Positions 23,278-35,579 of a stretch of 64,000 nt of DNA are shown piece after piece. Under the pieces are notes generated by a model. It saw only the letters and a list, made by a program, of their open reading frames with translations. It was not told the origin of the DNA and made no database searches. The position numbers were made by a program, and so were the translations under genes. Numbering within the stretch: position 1 is the first letter of the stretch; each line of letters begins with the position of its first letter. The DNA lies in contig NC_088778.1 in assembly GCF_954871325.1 (NCBI RefSeq), forward strand, positions 14,287,666 to 14,351,665, written 5' to 3'. Source of the stretch: Gordionus sp. m RMFG-2023 (Eukaryota; Nematomorpha; Gordioida; Chordodea; Parachordodidae).

Positions 23278-24850
23278 CAGGGTTTCGAACCGTTAAGCAT
23301 AACGGTTCGGTTCGTTCCGGTTTTTAGTTTAAAATATTCTAAAGGATTTGTTCCAGTTAGGTTTTTAAAAAAAAAATCATATTGGTTCGGTTTATAATTT
23401 ATAACGGTTCTTTTCGGTTTGTTCCGGTTTTTATAAATTTGATTTAAAAAAAATTAATCATTAACCATGTATATAATAATTTTCGGGAAAAATCTTTTTA
23501 ATTTTTAATTTATAATTTCTTATTTAATTTAACCATGATAATCTAATAGATATTTTTATTAAACTTAGTAAAAATTAGACAAATTAATTATTTTTATTTC
23601 ATAAATAGATAAAAACAAACATGCGTAAATACGTGATGAATAAAATAACGCATAAATATAATAAAATGTATACTATTTATGTTTAAAAAGAGAATTAGAA
23701 CGGATAACTAAAATATTTTCTAATATTTCAGGATTTAATTTAGTTCTCTGCGCAGAGAATATAAACTTAAGGCTAGGAAATGCTCTTTCTACGGATACCT
23801 GCGTAGCTGGAACTGCTAGCACAGTCATAGCTAACTTATAAAGTTCTGGCATACTATTTACATTTTCCCAATAATTTAAAAGATTAGTATCTTTTTCTAA
23901 TCTCTATATTATCAAATGACCGAATTATATATTCTATTTCTATACATTTATTATAATTTTTCTATGCCCTGAGAATTACTTATTAAGACTTTCATGCGAC
24001 TTTAATAAATCTTCAAAATCATCATCTAAATTATCTTTCGAATGCGAACACGTAGGCATAGTATTTAGAATTTCAATATTTTGATTATTTAGACTTTGTA
24101 TCAAGTTCCAAGTTTTACAAAGATGTTTTCTGGCGATCTCTTTTTCTTCAAATGTTAAAAATATTATTTTAATAATAAATAATTTATAATGACCTAAATG
24201 AATATTAGAATTCTGAATTTAAAAAAAAACAATATTATAAATAAAAAATTATTATATCATTAAAATATTGCTGACCATTTTATTGTCATTTAAATTATAT
24301 GATCCAAGTTTTTATAATGAGATAAAAAATAAACCATATAATATAAAAATGAATGTAAAAAATACTTGATTACTATTAGATGTTAGTTATTAATAGTAGA
24401 ATTATTTAATTTTTTTAAAATTATTAGCAAGTATTATTATAAAAGCTTATTAATAACTTATATATATAAACTTGTTAATTTAGCCAAGAATAATTATGTG
24501 TGATTGATATCTTATCTAATAACAGATAATTTGCCTAATCTCTAATAAATTAAGTATTTAAAGAAAAAACAATAAACTTGGTATTAATTGATATATAATG
24601 TTGATAATATAAAAATATTTAATTTGAAAAAAAATTACCAATTTAAAAAATGCCCCTAAGGAAAATTAAAATTTCAAATTTAGGTCAATAATTTAAAATT
24701 AATAATTTTTTAAAACCGTTGTGAACCGGTTAAATATTTATAACGGTTTGGTTCGCTCTTTTATAATTTCGTTATAACGGTTCAGTTAAGGTTACGGTTC
24801 AGAAAATCATAACGGTTCATTCCAGTTTGGCGGTTCGGTTCGAAACCCTG
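23278..24850 (-). mobile_element. hAT element nested in the 23092 MITE
   Basis: The ends are CAGGGTTTCGAACCGTTAAG and, read inward, CAGGGTTTCGAACCGAACCG, a clear terminal inverted repeat with AACGGTTCGGTT words extending inward. The TSD is ACTAGAGC (23270-23277) and ACTAGACC (24851-24858), 7 of 8. The minus strand encodes the end of a hAT transposase near the left side. The remainder is AT-rich and closed, so the element is decayed or internally deleted. Confidence 0.85.
23673..23885 (-). pseudogene. hAT transposase C-terminal dimerisation domain
   Basis: One open frame reads LLNYWENVNSMPELYKLA, then MTVLAVPATQVSVERAF, then PSLKFIFSAQRTKLNPE and ILENILVIRSNSLFKHK followed by a stop. This is the typical hAT C-terminus (VPATxxSVERAFS...L...NILxIRSN). 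An upstream piece at about 23960-24160 encodes KEIARKHLCKTWNLIQ and DDDFEDLL and may be a further decayed exon. The catalytic region was not found. It belongs to the nested element 23278-24850. Confidence 0.82.
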
Positions 24851-25204
24851 ACTAGACCCTTATAACGAATATCGTTTATTTTGAGTAATTATAAAAGTTA
24901 ATTTCTATATTTAAATAAATTCGGGCCACGCCAATAAATTTTTTCAAAAAAAATTGAGTTCGGACTGGGCCGGGCTAGAAAAAATAGGCCCGATGCAGAT
25001 CACTATCTTATAATTCATTTTGCATGATGTTCAATCAGCAAAAAGTAAAAATAGGAAGTAGGTGTAACACTGATAATATTTTTTCGGGCCATATGCTTTA
25101 TTAAATTGTAATTATATATAAAACAATTGAAAAATGAAGACTTTGTTAAAACTAAAAGATGAGAAATATTTTCAAATTTTTGGGAGCTAATTACCTCTCT
25201 AATC

Positions 25205-25718
25205 TAGTGAAGGTTACGGACCGGACTTATAAATACATACTGAACCGGAGAAGGACCCTCAGAAAAAGAACGGTCTTTTCTTTTTTTGTTATTTTAAAAA
25301 TGTTTTTTTTTTACCTAATTTAATTCTTGTTTTATCATTTTAGTAAATATAAAAGTATTTTATGTTAACAATATCAAATCAAATATGAATAATATAATAA
25401 ATAATACAAATATTTAATTCAAAAGTAAAATTCTTTTTTGGCAAATTTTTCATTTCATATATTTTACAAAATAAAAATGAACTAACAAAAGAAAAACGAA
25501 CACAAAAACTGAAGTAACTCTTTTAGGAAAATAATATAAAATTAAATATACATAAAAATTCGTAAAAAATTAATATGACTTGAATATCAAGGCAAACTTA
25601 AATATTATTAATAAAAGACCGGTTTGGACCGAAAAAATTAAAAACTAACTGGACCACGGTCTTCTGTCGGTCCGATCCCAGTCTAAGAATGATAGGCCCG
25701 GATTACTGGTCTTCATTA
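25205..25718. mobile_element. hAT-type MITE, 514 bp
   Basis: The ends are TAGTGAAGGTTACGGACCGG and, read inward, TAATGAAGACCAGTAATCCGG. CTCTAATC (25197-25204) and CTCTAATT (25719-25726) give a 7 of 8 TSD. Both ends carry CCGG/GGTCC words. There is no coding capacity. Confidence 0.75.
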
Positions 25719-25726
25719 CTCTAATT

Positions 25727-28190
25727 CCCTATCAACATTTTCTACTATTCTAAGCATTAGTGTTGGGATATTGCCTAATAGATACTTTGAGGTTAAGTCA
25801 AAAAACAAACCTCAGCTAAGCCGGTTTGAAGTCGACTCAAGTGAGATAATTTATTACTATACATCACAATTGGTGAGGCCTATTCTTTTTATATCATTTT
25901 CTACCTATTCAACTTGCCTCCTGATCTTTTCCTCGTTACTTCCAACAGTACATCCCTTATTATCCCCTTTTCACTCACTATTTATATCTCATATGTCCCT
26001 TCTATTTAAATCCTTATGATTATTTCTCCCTCTTTTCAAATGTACCACAGACATTTAATTAATCCAGTGTTCTGGATACTACAAATTTTTTTAATGAGTT
26101 CGGAATTAAAAGGATTTGGTCCAGACAAGACAAAGTTAGATTTGGATAAATTTTTGCCAAATGCAAATTAATGCGCAGAAGTTTATTTTATCATAACAAT
26201 AAATAGCAAATCAATTGTACAACGTGTAAAATCAAACATAAAAATAAATTTAAAAAAAATATCTTCTATAATTCTTTTTTAAGTTTTGATCTGATACCGA
26301 TATTATAAATTTAGTTTTTATTAAGTTTTTTAAAAATCCTTTTAAATATTATTTTTAAAACATCTTAATATGATTTTTTATGAAATTTTTTTATTTTATA
26401 AGGAAAAATGAGCATGGAGTTTGGAGTCTTAAAGGTTTGCTACTGGTTTGGGGAAAATTTTTCAACTCTGGGTTCGCTCTAGATACCTAATCTAATCATT
26501 TTCAAATTGAAAAGTTTTTATTCAAATCAATAGAGTAGGAAACTTGTATAAAAATAAACTTTAATTAAATTCTTAAAAAGGAACTAAACCTAAGAACCGA
26601 ATATCCAGTTCAGCTCAATGTAGAAAATGGCTAAACATTTATATACAACAATTAGAACTATTATTAAATAACAATACAAATTAATGATTTAAATTTTTTT
26701 TACTGAATCTGGCTGTGCAACATATGAAAAATTGACTGAATTTTTTTTTTAATTTTCCGGGATAGGCTATGCTCAGCTCTAATAACCAAGGGGGTATGTG
26801 TGCCGATAAAAATATATCCCGGTCTGGGTTTAGTAATAAAATTTAAAAAAGATTTCGGGTTCAGAGTTTGAAAGCATAAAGAAATGAACCGGACCGTTGA
26901 TCGTCTATAGATTGAATTTTTTGTCCTTGAAACCCCTTTTATTTATACCGATTCGCTTTAACTTAAGGTTTAGGTTGAGCTTTTTATATAAAAACAGGGT
27001 TTGATTCGGATTCAATAAAAACGGGTTTAAGAGTGGGCTTGAGAGATAAGTAATAATTTTAATTCAAATTTTTTTTCATAAACAAATTTACTATTTATTA
27101 TCCTTATGTTATAAAATGTTCTATTTATATATAATGGAATGTAAATTATTCATTCTATGATCATATATTTACTATTAAATTTAGGCTGGTGTACCGTTTT
27201 TGAGGCCGATCATTCACCAGTATAGCTTATTTTATTCACAGTTTCCTTTTTCAAACACAGTAACTTTCCAAACATGAAAAAAGATAGTAAGTAAGCAAAA
27301 AAGCTACATATTGTACAAAATATAAATAGGTAGATAACCTATTTTTATAAATTGTGATTAAAATATTTTCTCAACTGTAGTCGATATGTCTGAAAATAGA
27401 TCCAAATAAACAAGAGTAAATTATTTTTAAAATTTTATTTACAATTAAAATATTTTCAAGGTGCAATAAATAGAGACAAAATATCTCTTTTCATTCGCAC
27501 TAACTTGTGTGGAGTAAAACTTCTAGTATAACTTGTTATAAAAGCTTATAATTCTCAGGCGATACTTCTTTCATTTTCCCTCAATGTTTGAGAAAATATT
27601 ATTGACGATAAAGTCTATTATGATTGATACCACTCCTTTCCCCGAAAAACTTCTGCTCCCAGTGGGTGCATTTAAATAATTGCCACCATCCCCCATTATA
27701 AATTCTTGGTTTACGACCTTGAATAGATGTAGAATATAATAATTACTTGTTTAATACTTGGAAAACTGAATAATATGTAATAAAACTAAAAGATTTAATC
27801 TATCTCATTAAAAATTTGTATATAAAGTCATTTTATATAATTATGCAAAATGATTTTTAAGCTAAATAAATTTTCGCTTTGAATTAATCATCTCTTGCTG
27901 AACATATTTTATAATATATAGAACATCAGGACTTATTTAAAAATATTTTAAAATCGTATCACAATTCCTAAAGTTTGACGCCTAAATAAATATAAATTCT
28001 ACTTGAGTCTTACAAATTAATAAATTTTCAAAGGCCGTAATCCTATTAATTTTAAGTCTAATCCCCACCAGAAGGTTTTAATTCACGCGTTTTTATAAAA
28101 TTAAACATAGTCCATTTATTTATCCTAGTCCCATAAAATTTTTAATTATCATTATAATAATTCGAAACAAAAATTTCATTTTCTATAATA
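25727..28190. other. AT-rich stretch, no supported gene
   Basis: An 82-codon frame at 25771-26019 has no recognised motif. Scattered GGGTT/CCCGG words at 26750-27050 look like eroded transposon ends, but I could not pair them into an element. Confidence 0.45.
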
Positions 28191-28199
28191 TTTCTAGAA

Positions 28200-28291
28200 A
28201 TTTTTTATTGAGCGTGCACGGTCCTTTTTACACGATTTTTGCCTGGTTCACGGACTAGGATTTAGGACGGGCCGGGCTTTGCAGATCTCTA
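28200..28291. mobile_element. Right end of a hAT/MITE of the GGGCC family
   Basis: GACGGGCCGGGCTTTGCAGA followed by TCTCTA, read inward from 28291, gives TAGAGATCTGC and then GCCCGGCCCG. This is the same end type as at 23092, 39355 and 45876. ATACAAAT follows it (28292-28299) and also occurs at 26674-26681, but the sequence after that copy is a poor left end, so the partner is unproven. Confidence 0.5.
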
Positions 28292-28299
28292 ATACAAAT

Positions 28300-29330
28300 T
28301 AAAATAATTTAATCAGGGAGTAACCTGTATAAACATTTAAAATTTACCAGATCCTAAAAAAGATTACCCGGTTTAATCCGACATCAGATGGATCAACTCA
28401 GACGCAGTACACGGCTTTACTTGTTTGATATAATTTATGTTAATACAATATATCGCTAGTTGCAACTAATTTTAATGACTTTTACAAAATTTAATTATCA
28501 ATATAAATTTTATGACTAGGAAATTCATTTAATTCCAAATACATTAATATAGTTGCCATATTAAATTTCACATATGGTTATAGTAGCTAGTAAAATTTTA
28601 TTACTCAAAGCTATAAAAAGATTATAAATTATAATATAATTCCAAAAATAGTATTTTAGATTTAAATATAGGTTATATGCACACTTATATTTTTAGTTGC
28701 AAGAAGTTATCGTATCACAATAATTTCATGTTATAGGTGCTACTAGGGATAAGAAAAGATAATATTGGATATTTAATTTAACATGATTAATTAAGGACTA
28801 TTTAAATCTATAAAACTTCTTTTTACTAATTTATATCCAAATCCATATCTAGCGGAGGCCAATAGTCTAGTACGAAATTTACTCTTTCAACATGAGATCT
28901 TACATTTTTATCATTCTAAAAAGTATAGCAATTGTATTAGAAAAATACGCATTATGAGGTGGTTTCTTAAATGCACCATAGAAATATAAACTTAATAAGG
29001 GAAACCGGGGTATAACAATTGGTATTTTGCATTTTAGCATAATATTTTGAAACATTTATAAAACAGAACAAATTATATATTTATAAGTAGTCAAATTCCT
29101 CATCTACAAAATAAAATAGGTGTAGCTCTCTACCTATAATACTTTAATAGCTGTGATTAATTATGTGAAGTGGCCATTTTTACCGTTTTACCCCATATCC
29201 AGGGTAAAATGGTTAAGCATTAGAAATATTTTAAGCTTATAAATTATAATGCCTAAAGAAAAATTAAATCCAATATATAAATTATTTACATATAGTATTA
29301 TAAATGACACATTAAATCTGATACATACTG
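28300..29330. other. AT-rich stretch, no supported gene
   Basis: No open frame, repeat pair or RNA fold that I can defend was seen here. Confidence 0.45.
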
Positions 29331-29470
29331 GCAGTGCCGACTACCCTAGTTAGTGTGGAAAGATGTTTTCAACAATTAAATTTGTATTATCTCCTTATAG
29401 ATGTAATTTGAGTGAGACGAATTTTGAAAATATATTAATTGTGCGGCTTATTAAAAAATTTTTAACTTAA
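29331..29470 (+). pseudogene. hAT transposase C-terminal relic
   Basis: The frame AVPTTLVSVERCFQQLNL matches the hAT dimerisation block VPxTxVSVERxFS. After one frame change it continues LSPYRCNLSETNFENILIVR and ends KKFLT and a stop. Downstream (29640-29775) are repeated GAACCGAACCGATATTT words and the probable element end, read inward as CAGGGATCCACACCG. The left end was not found. Confidence 0.72.
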
Positions 29471-30182
29471 TTGTTCATATTAAAATTAATCATCGATATT
29501 TATTTTTTTTATTTATAAATTAAATATTATTTTATAATGTGCAATTAATAAAAATGAAGGTTTTATGTATGTGTTTTTTATTTTCATTATGAAATAAAAA
29601 AAAATATTCTTCCCTATACATAATTCGGATGTAGGTTTGAATATAAAAGTGATCAAACCGGTATTTAGAGGTTAGAACCGAACCGATATTTTTTTACGAA
29701 CTGAACCTGAACCTTGAACGGTTATTTTTATCCGAACCTGAACTGAACCGATATTTGTTTCGGTGTGGATCCCTGAACATAACTATATTGCTTAATTGAA
29801 CAAAATATTGCAATTTGGATATCTATTCATCACTTTTAGTATAAAATAATTAATACAATACCGGAATGTAAAAAATTATATCAAAAATAGCACTTTTTAA
29901 TGTGCCCTAGGCATATAGTACATTTCAATCATTCTTTCCTATGAGACTATTAATAAAATGTTATTTCAAATAACACAAACTATTTATTAATATTCCTTTT
30001 TTCACAAAAGTATCTTTTTACATGGTGTAGACGTTAATATTTATACATTATATTTTTGCTGCTTAAATCAGACGGATAATTTTACCCATAGGTAATATAT
30101 TATATAAATCGTTATTACGTGACTTCTAGTAAAGCTATAAACTCCTGATAAATTTTATTTTGTATGGTTATGGCTTTAAAGA

Positions 30183-31581
30183 GGTAATAGGAAAAAAAAA
30201 CCCCATGGAAAAAAAACCCCATGGAAAAAAAAATTAAAAAAGAGAAAATCGTTATTTTTAAAAAAAAATTTCTTGTCAATTTTTCTTAAATTTTTTTCTC
30301 AATTTATTATTTTCTTCCAATTTTTGCTTTAAGTCATTGTTAATTTTTATTTTTCTAACCTTTTCTCAATTTTTTTCTTCTCAATTTTCACTTAATTTTT
30401 TTAGTAGAACCTAGCAATAATTAATATTGATAAAAATTTTATAAGCGAATGCCACAATCATTAACAGCTATTAGACTCCAAAAAAAACACAAAATATTTA
30501 CGAAAAAATATTCGAAGTAATAATGTCTAAATGTCAAGAACGGGATTTATTTCCTGATCCATTATATATATACATGGATTTTGAAAAGTCTGCTATGAGC
30601 GCGGTTAAAACTGTCATTGGTATGATTATTAATATGTTAAAATATTTATTTTCAATTAGGAGATCACATCATAATCAGAGGATGCTTTTACTATTTGTGC
30701 CAAAGTACCCATAGAAAAATTTAAAAGCTAGTTCTGGAAAGCCAATACAGAATCGTGAAGCTCTAAGCTTCTTTTGTGGCATGATGGACAGCTTAGCATT
30801 TGTTCCTTTATGTGATATGGGCAATGCAATGGTATTCCTTAGATCGGTTACTCCGAGCAATGGTAAGGATATTCTTGAATATTTCGATAAAAATTACATC
30901 AATGGAGTATCAAGGGAGGTCACAAGAAGCAATTCTCAATCCCAGATAGGTCGAATTGGGCCTCGATTTCCTCCAGAAACTTGAATCAGAGCACTCTATC
31001 CAACTAATAACTCATAAATAATCAATGCGAAGGTTCGAATCATCGTTTTTCTAATCTGGTTGGGAATAAACACCCATCAATCTGGGTATTGATTAAAAAA
31101 AATGAAATGCGAGGTGGCTGCCGATGAAACCTAACTTGAAATATGGCGTGTAGGTAGTTGGGCACTGAAAACAAAATCGCAGTGCTTAAACAAGAAAAAA
31201 TGCTGATATTCAAATCGGTACTGGGAAAAAAATATCCCAGTAAAATAACCCATGTATTACTTATTTTCGTAAAAATTTTTGCTATAGTAATAAATACAAT
31301 ATCCATCCTAAATTACTATATTAAGTAGACTAAATTTGACAAAATTTGCAATAAGATCTGTTTATTTTATTGATAAATCATTATTATGTAAATAATTTAT
31401 TATTAAATTATATTTTTATATTTTTTTCTAAAATTCTAATTGTCTATACCTTATATAAATCCAAATAAAAATATGCCGATATTATTAGATCTTAAGTAAA
31501 TTCGAAAACAAATTTTGGGGTTTTTTTTTCCTGGGGGTTTTTTCCGGGGGTTTTTTTCCGGGGTTTTTTTTCCGGGATTTG
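30183..31581 (+). mobile_element. MULE element, 1.4 kb, with 9-bp TSD
   Basis: CTTTAAAGA (30174-30182) and CTTTAATGA (31582-31590) form an 8 of 9 TSD. The left end starts GGTAATAGG. Both ends then carry repeated GGAAAAAAAACCCC-type words: 30190-30230 on the left and, inverted, 31520-31577 on the right. The interior encodes pieces of a Mutator-like transposase on the plus strand. The simple-looking G/C and A/T runs are therefore terminal repeats, not microsatellites. Confidence 0.8.
30523..31005 (+). pseudogene. Mutator-like (MULE) transposase fragment
   Basis: The motif PLYIYMDFEKSAMSAVKTVI matches the second catalytic Asp block of MULE transposases. A short intron (about 30622-30660, GT/AG) joins it to GDHIIIRGCFYYLCQSTHRK, the family's G-C-x-x-H/Y-x-x-x-Q block. 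Stops and frame changes follow. Then come FFCGMMDSLAFVPLCDM, ILEYFDKNYING and GPRFPPETWNQ, matching the LPALAFVP...F...YF..NYIG...PxFP..LWN region of the family. The N-terminal FLYWCH-type region and the ends are lost. It should be inactive. Confidence 0.8.
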
Positions 31582-31590
31582 CTTTAATGA

Positions 31591-32589
31591 ACATGTGTAC
31601 AAAATTTTAAATTCTTAGCCTTAATACATTTTGCTAAAGGCAAAATAAACTAGAAGATGATTTTTATAATTTTTGGGTAAAAACGGTTTTTGGCAAAATG
31701 TACCTAACCGGTAAAGTTTTTTAAAAGATGAACTTAGGTAAGAAATTAGATATATAAATATATCTTCAACCAAATTTTGTCTTTATGCTCAAGGGTTAAG
31801 AAGTTATTCGCGTTAACATTGTTACCCCGTCAATCATTTTTCCCGGTCTCCCCACTACATTTTGTCAATTTTCTAATTTCTTATAGATTAAGAGTGATTT
31901 AGCTAAAAAAATTACGAATTCTATGCGTATCTTTCTCGATATCAAATATTGTTATCAGATGACGAAAATAACCTGAGTATAAAATATCTTATACAAACTA
32001 GATGCCGGCTAAAATATTTTTCAAAAATATTACTGTTTTATTATTATTAATTTATAATTTATGATAATTTTTACCTCTTATTGCATATATATTTCAATTT
32101 ACATTTATTTATCACACTGAAAAAATAAATTTGTCACTAATGTATCCAATGAATTAATATCGATTTCAAAATTTCCTTGGCGTTATATTTATATATCATT
32201 TTAAAATTTACGACCAAATCATTCGAAACTTTTAGCTATTAAAATTTATTTAAAGAATGGATATAAGAACCTCTTTTATACCAGTATTGATGAAAATCAA
32301 AATCTTAGTCATCTTGACAAGGGTAAGTTGCAACAGTGAAAATTCAGTGGGCTTCAGTCCTCTATAAAAAGGGAATGCCCTATAACTATATATAAGAACT
32401 GTGTTGCTCATTAAATTTAGCAAACTTTGATTAAATTCCTTAGCTATAATTTTATTTATTTTGATTATTATTTATCTTAAGCAAAATATTTAGCACCTAT
32501 GAGATGAGATATCCCAAGAGAAAAAATATAATAAACAGAATTAATACTGAAACTCCTTGTCGGATATGGGGAAAAAATATTACAAAAAG
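31591..32589. other. AT-rich stretch, no supported gene
   Basis: A slightly GC-richer patch lies at 31815-31855. No coding frame or paired repeat was recognised. Confidence 0.45.
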
Positions 32590-33280
32590 TTTATCCAACA
32601 AGATAAAATCTTTGCCATCATGCTAACTGCTTTTATGAAGTTAGATGGGCCTATTATAAATGCTCTTACAAATATAACAAATGGCCTGAAATAAGCAGAC
32701 AGATTATTGAACACAATATTACAACCTAAATTTTTTTTAACATTAGAATGTGTTAATAAATTATTTAATTACACAAATAATATTTTTTTAAAAATGGCAT
32801 TGATTTGATTGAGACTATGAAAATAGCTAAAAGCATTATATTGGAACTTAATAAAATTAGGGCAACAGTAGATGATAAATACAATAAATTATATGTTGTT
32901 ATTAAGTCAAAAACAGAGCTCTATGAATTTATGATTTATCTCCCTTGACCCGCAGGCAAGCTCATCGTTTCAATATTGATAAAGTCTGTAGGAGAATACG
33001 ATAAAATAAACTTCTTCATCCCTCTTTTGAATACTTTTATTACTCAAATTAATGAAAGGTTCTTGATTCTTCAGGTAACACTTACAAATCTGCGAAAATT
33101 ATTATCGTAGAATACTCGAATCTATTTAAAATTTTGATGGAGAATAATTTAAATATTTGACAGATTTTTATTGTGAGGATGTTACTTCTTGATACATAGA
33201 GAGTTGATATCAAGTGCTGATGAAATCATTGAAAAATTAGCTCAATCTCAAAGAAGATTGAATTTCACATTATAAATTTC
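32590..33280 (+). pseudogene. Eroded hAT transposase of the ZMYM1/P52 type
   Basis: The frame from about 32814 reads ETMKIAKSIILELNKIRA and VVIKSKTELYEFMIYLP. After a frame change it shows TRRQAHRFNIDKVCRR, then in the first frame EYDKINFFIPLLNTFITQIN ERF. This order (Arg-Gln rich P-R-x-x-x-R-Q-x-H-R-x-N motif, then EYY..xxFIPxLDxFIxxLxxRF) is typical of hAT transposases related to ZMYM1 and the 52-kDa repressor. Several stops and shifts are present. No terminal repeats were found. Confidence 0.65.
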
Positions 33281-33818
33281 TAATATGCTTCTTAATTATT
33301 TTTTTTCTTATTTTTTAAATTAAATACTTTGTAAGTTTATATACATGCAATAATTCTTAAGAATATTTTTTTTGCATTACTCTTTATTTCCAACATTTAA
33401 CTTTTTAAAATTTATATTTAATAAAAAAAAATTAAATTTATTTATCAAATTTTAAATGCTGAAAAAATTTATATTTTTTTATCATTTATGTATAACTTTA
33501 TGTATTAGACATTGTCAATATTTTATAGTTACTAGTCCTAATAATAAGCTTTACATACTCTTGAATAAATCCTAGAATTTTTTTTATTACCTTCCCCCTT
33601 CTAATATCAAATTCCTGCGTACGCGCCTGGGTATGATGATGTATAATTCACTTCCTTCCATTAATTCAAGTCAAAATAATTATCACGACCCTAAGATGAT
33701 TTTGAATCTTTACTGCAAATGGCTGAAAATAACAAAAGTCAAAATAAATTACACAATATAAAATAAAAGCGATTAATATGTACCATTAATTCTTTTAACG
33801 GCATCTAACGGAATACAA

Positions 33819-34200
33819 ATGCCTATATTATTTAATATTGAAAAAGACGAATTACCCAATGTCTATCTATTAGCGAAAATAGACAGTTCTGTCCCACCTA
33901 TACAGGTTTCATCGAAAGCACATTTCAAGATTGAATTATATTCTATCACCACAGAGAACAAGATTGGAAAAAGATATATTAGCTTATATTTAATTATACA
34001 ATTCAATCATAATTTTATATACAAATAAAAACTGACAAAGAAATTCTGGGTTAACTTTAAACTATACCTTTATCTAAAGATTTTTTAACCTGAACCAAAA
34101 CCTAAATCTTTATAAATTTCAATTCCTTAACCTAAATCAAACCTGAACCTTTATAATTTTTTCCTCTTGGATCCTGAACGAACCTATATTTCATTTAAAT
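33819..34200 (+). pseudogene. hAT transposase C-terminal relic with a repeat-rich tail
   Basis: A 69-codon frame contains VPPIQVSSKAHFKIELYS and ends IIQFNHNFIYK. This is a decayed hAT dimerisation domain (VPxxQVSxERAFS...). It is related to the minus-strand relic at 60234-60350: the downstream bases TTCTGGGTTAACTTTAAA are shared between the two. From 34085 to 34190, AACCTGAACC words mark the element's end region. Confidence 0.6.
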
Positions 34201-34577
34201 CATCTGGCATTCTTTTTATTTACAATTTTTCTGGATCTTAATTTAGTTATTATTTTCAACTACCCTTTGTTATAAATCCGAACTTAACTCAGGGTGTTTG
34301 ATCAGTATTGGGAGAGCAATTAAGAATCCAAGGTTTGTTAAATCTTTCTTTATTAAAATAAAAGATTAATTCTAATAATAATGATGTTTAATTACTTACC
34401 CTTGAGTACCTAAAATATATAATAATAATTCTAATTTATCAACTTGTATATTTACCTTTTCTTTATTAACTCTTTCCTTTTTTATTAATTTTATTTTCAA
34501 AATGTCATCCGATTAATCTTGTGTAAAAAACAATTGCTATTTATATAGTAAAATTATAATTTTTGGAAGAAAAAATA
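34201..34577. other. AT-rich spacer
   Basis: Nothing that I can support is present. Confidence 0.4.
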
Positions 34578-34778
34578 CATAAAATAAAATCCATCATTTA
34601 AATTAATCTTGTTACATAAACTATAAAAAAATGTAAAATTTGTTTTGCATAAAATAAAATCCATCATTTAAATTAATCTTGTTACATAAACTATAAAAAA
34701 AAAGTAAAATTTGTTTTGCATAAAATAAAATCCATCATTTAAATTATCTTTGTTCCATAAATATACTTTGCATAATCC
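34578..34778. repeat. Three tandem copies of a 70-71 bp unit
   Basis: Units start CATAAAATAAAATCCATCAT at 34578, 34648 and 34719. The first two are nearly identical and the third is diverged toward its end. There are no spacers, so this is a simple tandem repeat and not a CRISPR array. Confidence 0.85.
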
Positions 34779-35579
34779 AACACCCTTAATTGCATTATAA
34801 AGAGATGTTAGTAAACAAACACATAGCAGTTTGATAGAGCATATTTAAGCGAAATGTTATGATTTTTTTTTAATCCCCTTAAAAAATAATTAATCTTAAG
34901 ATTATAGGTTCATTCACTAATGAGCTTATTCAATATTTAAGATATAAGAACGCGTTAATATAATTAATTCGGTGGAAGATGCCAAACGAGTGATTTAAAT
35001 TCGATTTAAAATTTTGTTAATTTTTTTTTCTAATAAATTTTAATTTATTTTTAAATTCAACCCTAAAATGTTTGGATCTAAGAACGTTGGCTGTTCAACC
35101 ATCGGGGAGGGGGGGATCGACGGAGTTTGATGGTCCGGGATTGTCGGAGAGTGGGACCGGAGGACCGGACTTAGCGGGCATTTTGTTCATCGTACAAACT
35201 AGATTTTAAGTATAAAAATCGAGAATTTATTGAATCTTGAATTTTAGCCTTAATTAAAAACAATTATGTACAATTCAATTCTACAAAAAAAAACAATATA
35301 CAAAATAAAATCATAATTGCTTCACGGTCTCGATTCTATATTTTCTTGTTTTTATATACTAAAAATTTTGTTTACAAAAATCCATCGACGTAATTTTTAT
35401 AAAGATTTTATAAGTATTGGCCATCCTTTAGGACCAGTTTCAAGTATAAAAACAAACTTTGTTTCGTGTAAAACAAAATAAAGAATAATACAGTTTTAAG
35501 TGAAATTAATGAATATAATAACAATCTTTCTTTTTTATAATTTACAAATCGTGTAAATAAAAATAAAAATTTATGATGG
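34779..35579. other. AT-rich spacer with one G-rich patch
   Basis: At 35098-35175 a GC-rich block contains GGGGAGGGGGGATCGACGG and GTGGGACCGGAGGACCGGAC. It is unlike its surroundings and may be an eroded transposon end, but no partner was found. The rest is AT-rich. Confidence 0.45.

Larger units (their letters stand above)
23092..25003. mobile_element. hAT element with GGGCC-type ends, interrupted by another hAT
   Basis: The left end is TAGAGATCTGGGCC. The right end, read inward, is GTGATCTGCATCGGGCC. TATCTTA occurs directly outside both ends (23084-23090 and 25004-25010). The right end closely matches the MITE end at 52102 (TAGTGATCTGCATCGGG), which defines the family. Removing the nested element (23278-24850) leaves about 330 bp, so this host copy is a non-autonomous MITE. 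Confidence 0.72.

Noticed and set aside
25771-26019. 82-codon frame with a hydrophobic end
   Set aside because: No family similarity was recognised and no splice or promoter support is visible; the Ser/Leu bias fits T-rich DNA.
26674-28299. A 1.6-kb hAT bounded by ATACAAAT copies
   Set aside because: The right end is good but the left candidate (TAATGATTTAAA) does not match it, and an 8-bp AT-rich word can recur by chance.
30190-30230. Simple microsatellite of A and C runs
   Set aside because: Inverted counterparts at 31520-31577 and the 9-bp TSD show that these are ends of a MULE.
34578-34778. CRISPR-like regular repeats
   Set aside because: The units are contiguous with no unique spacers, and the DNA is eukaryotic.
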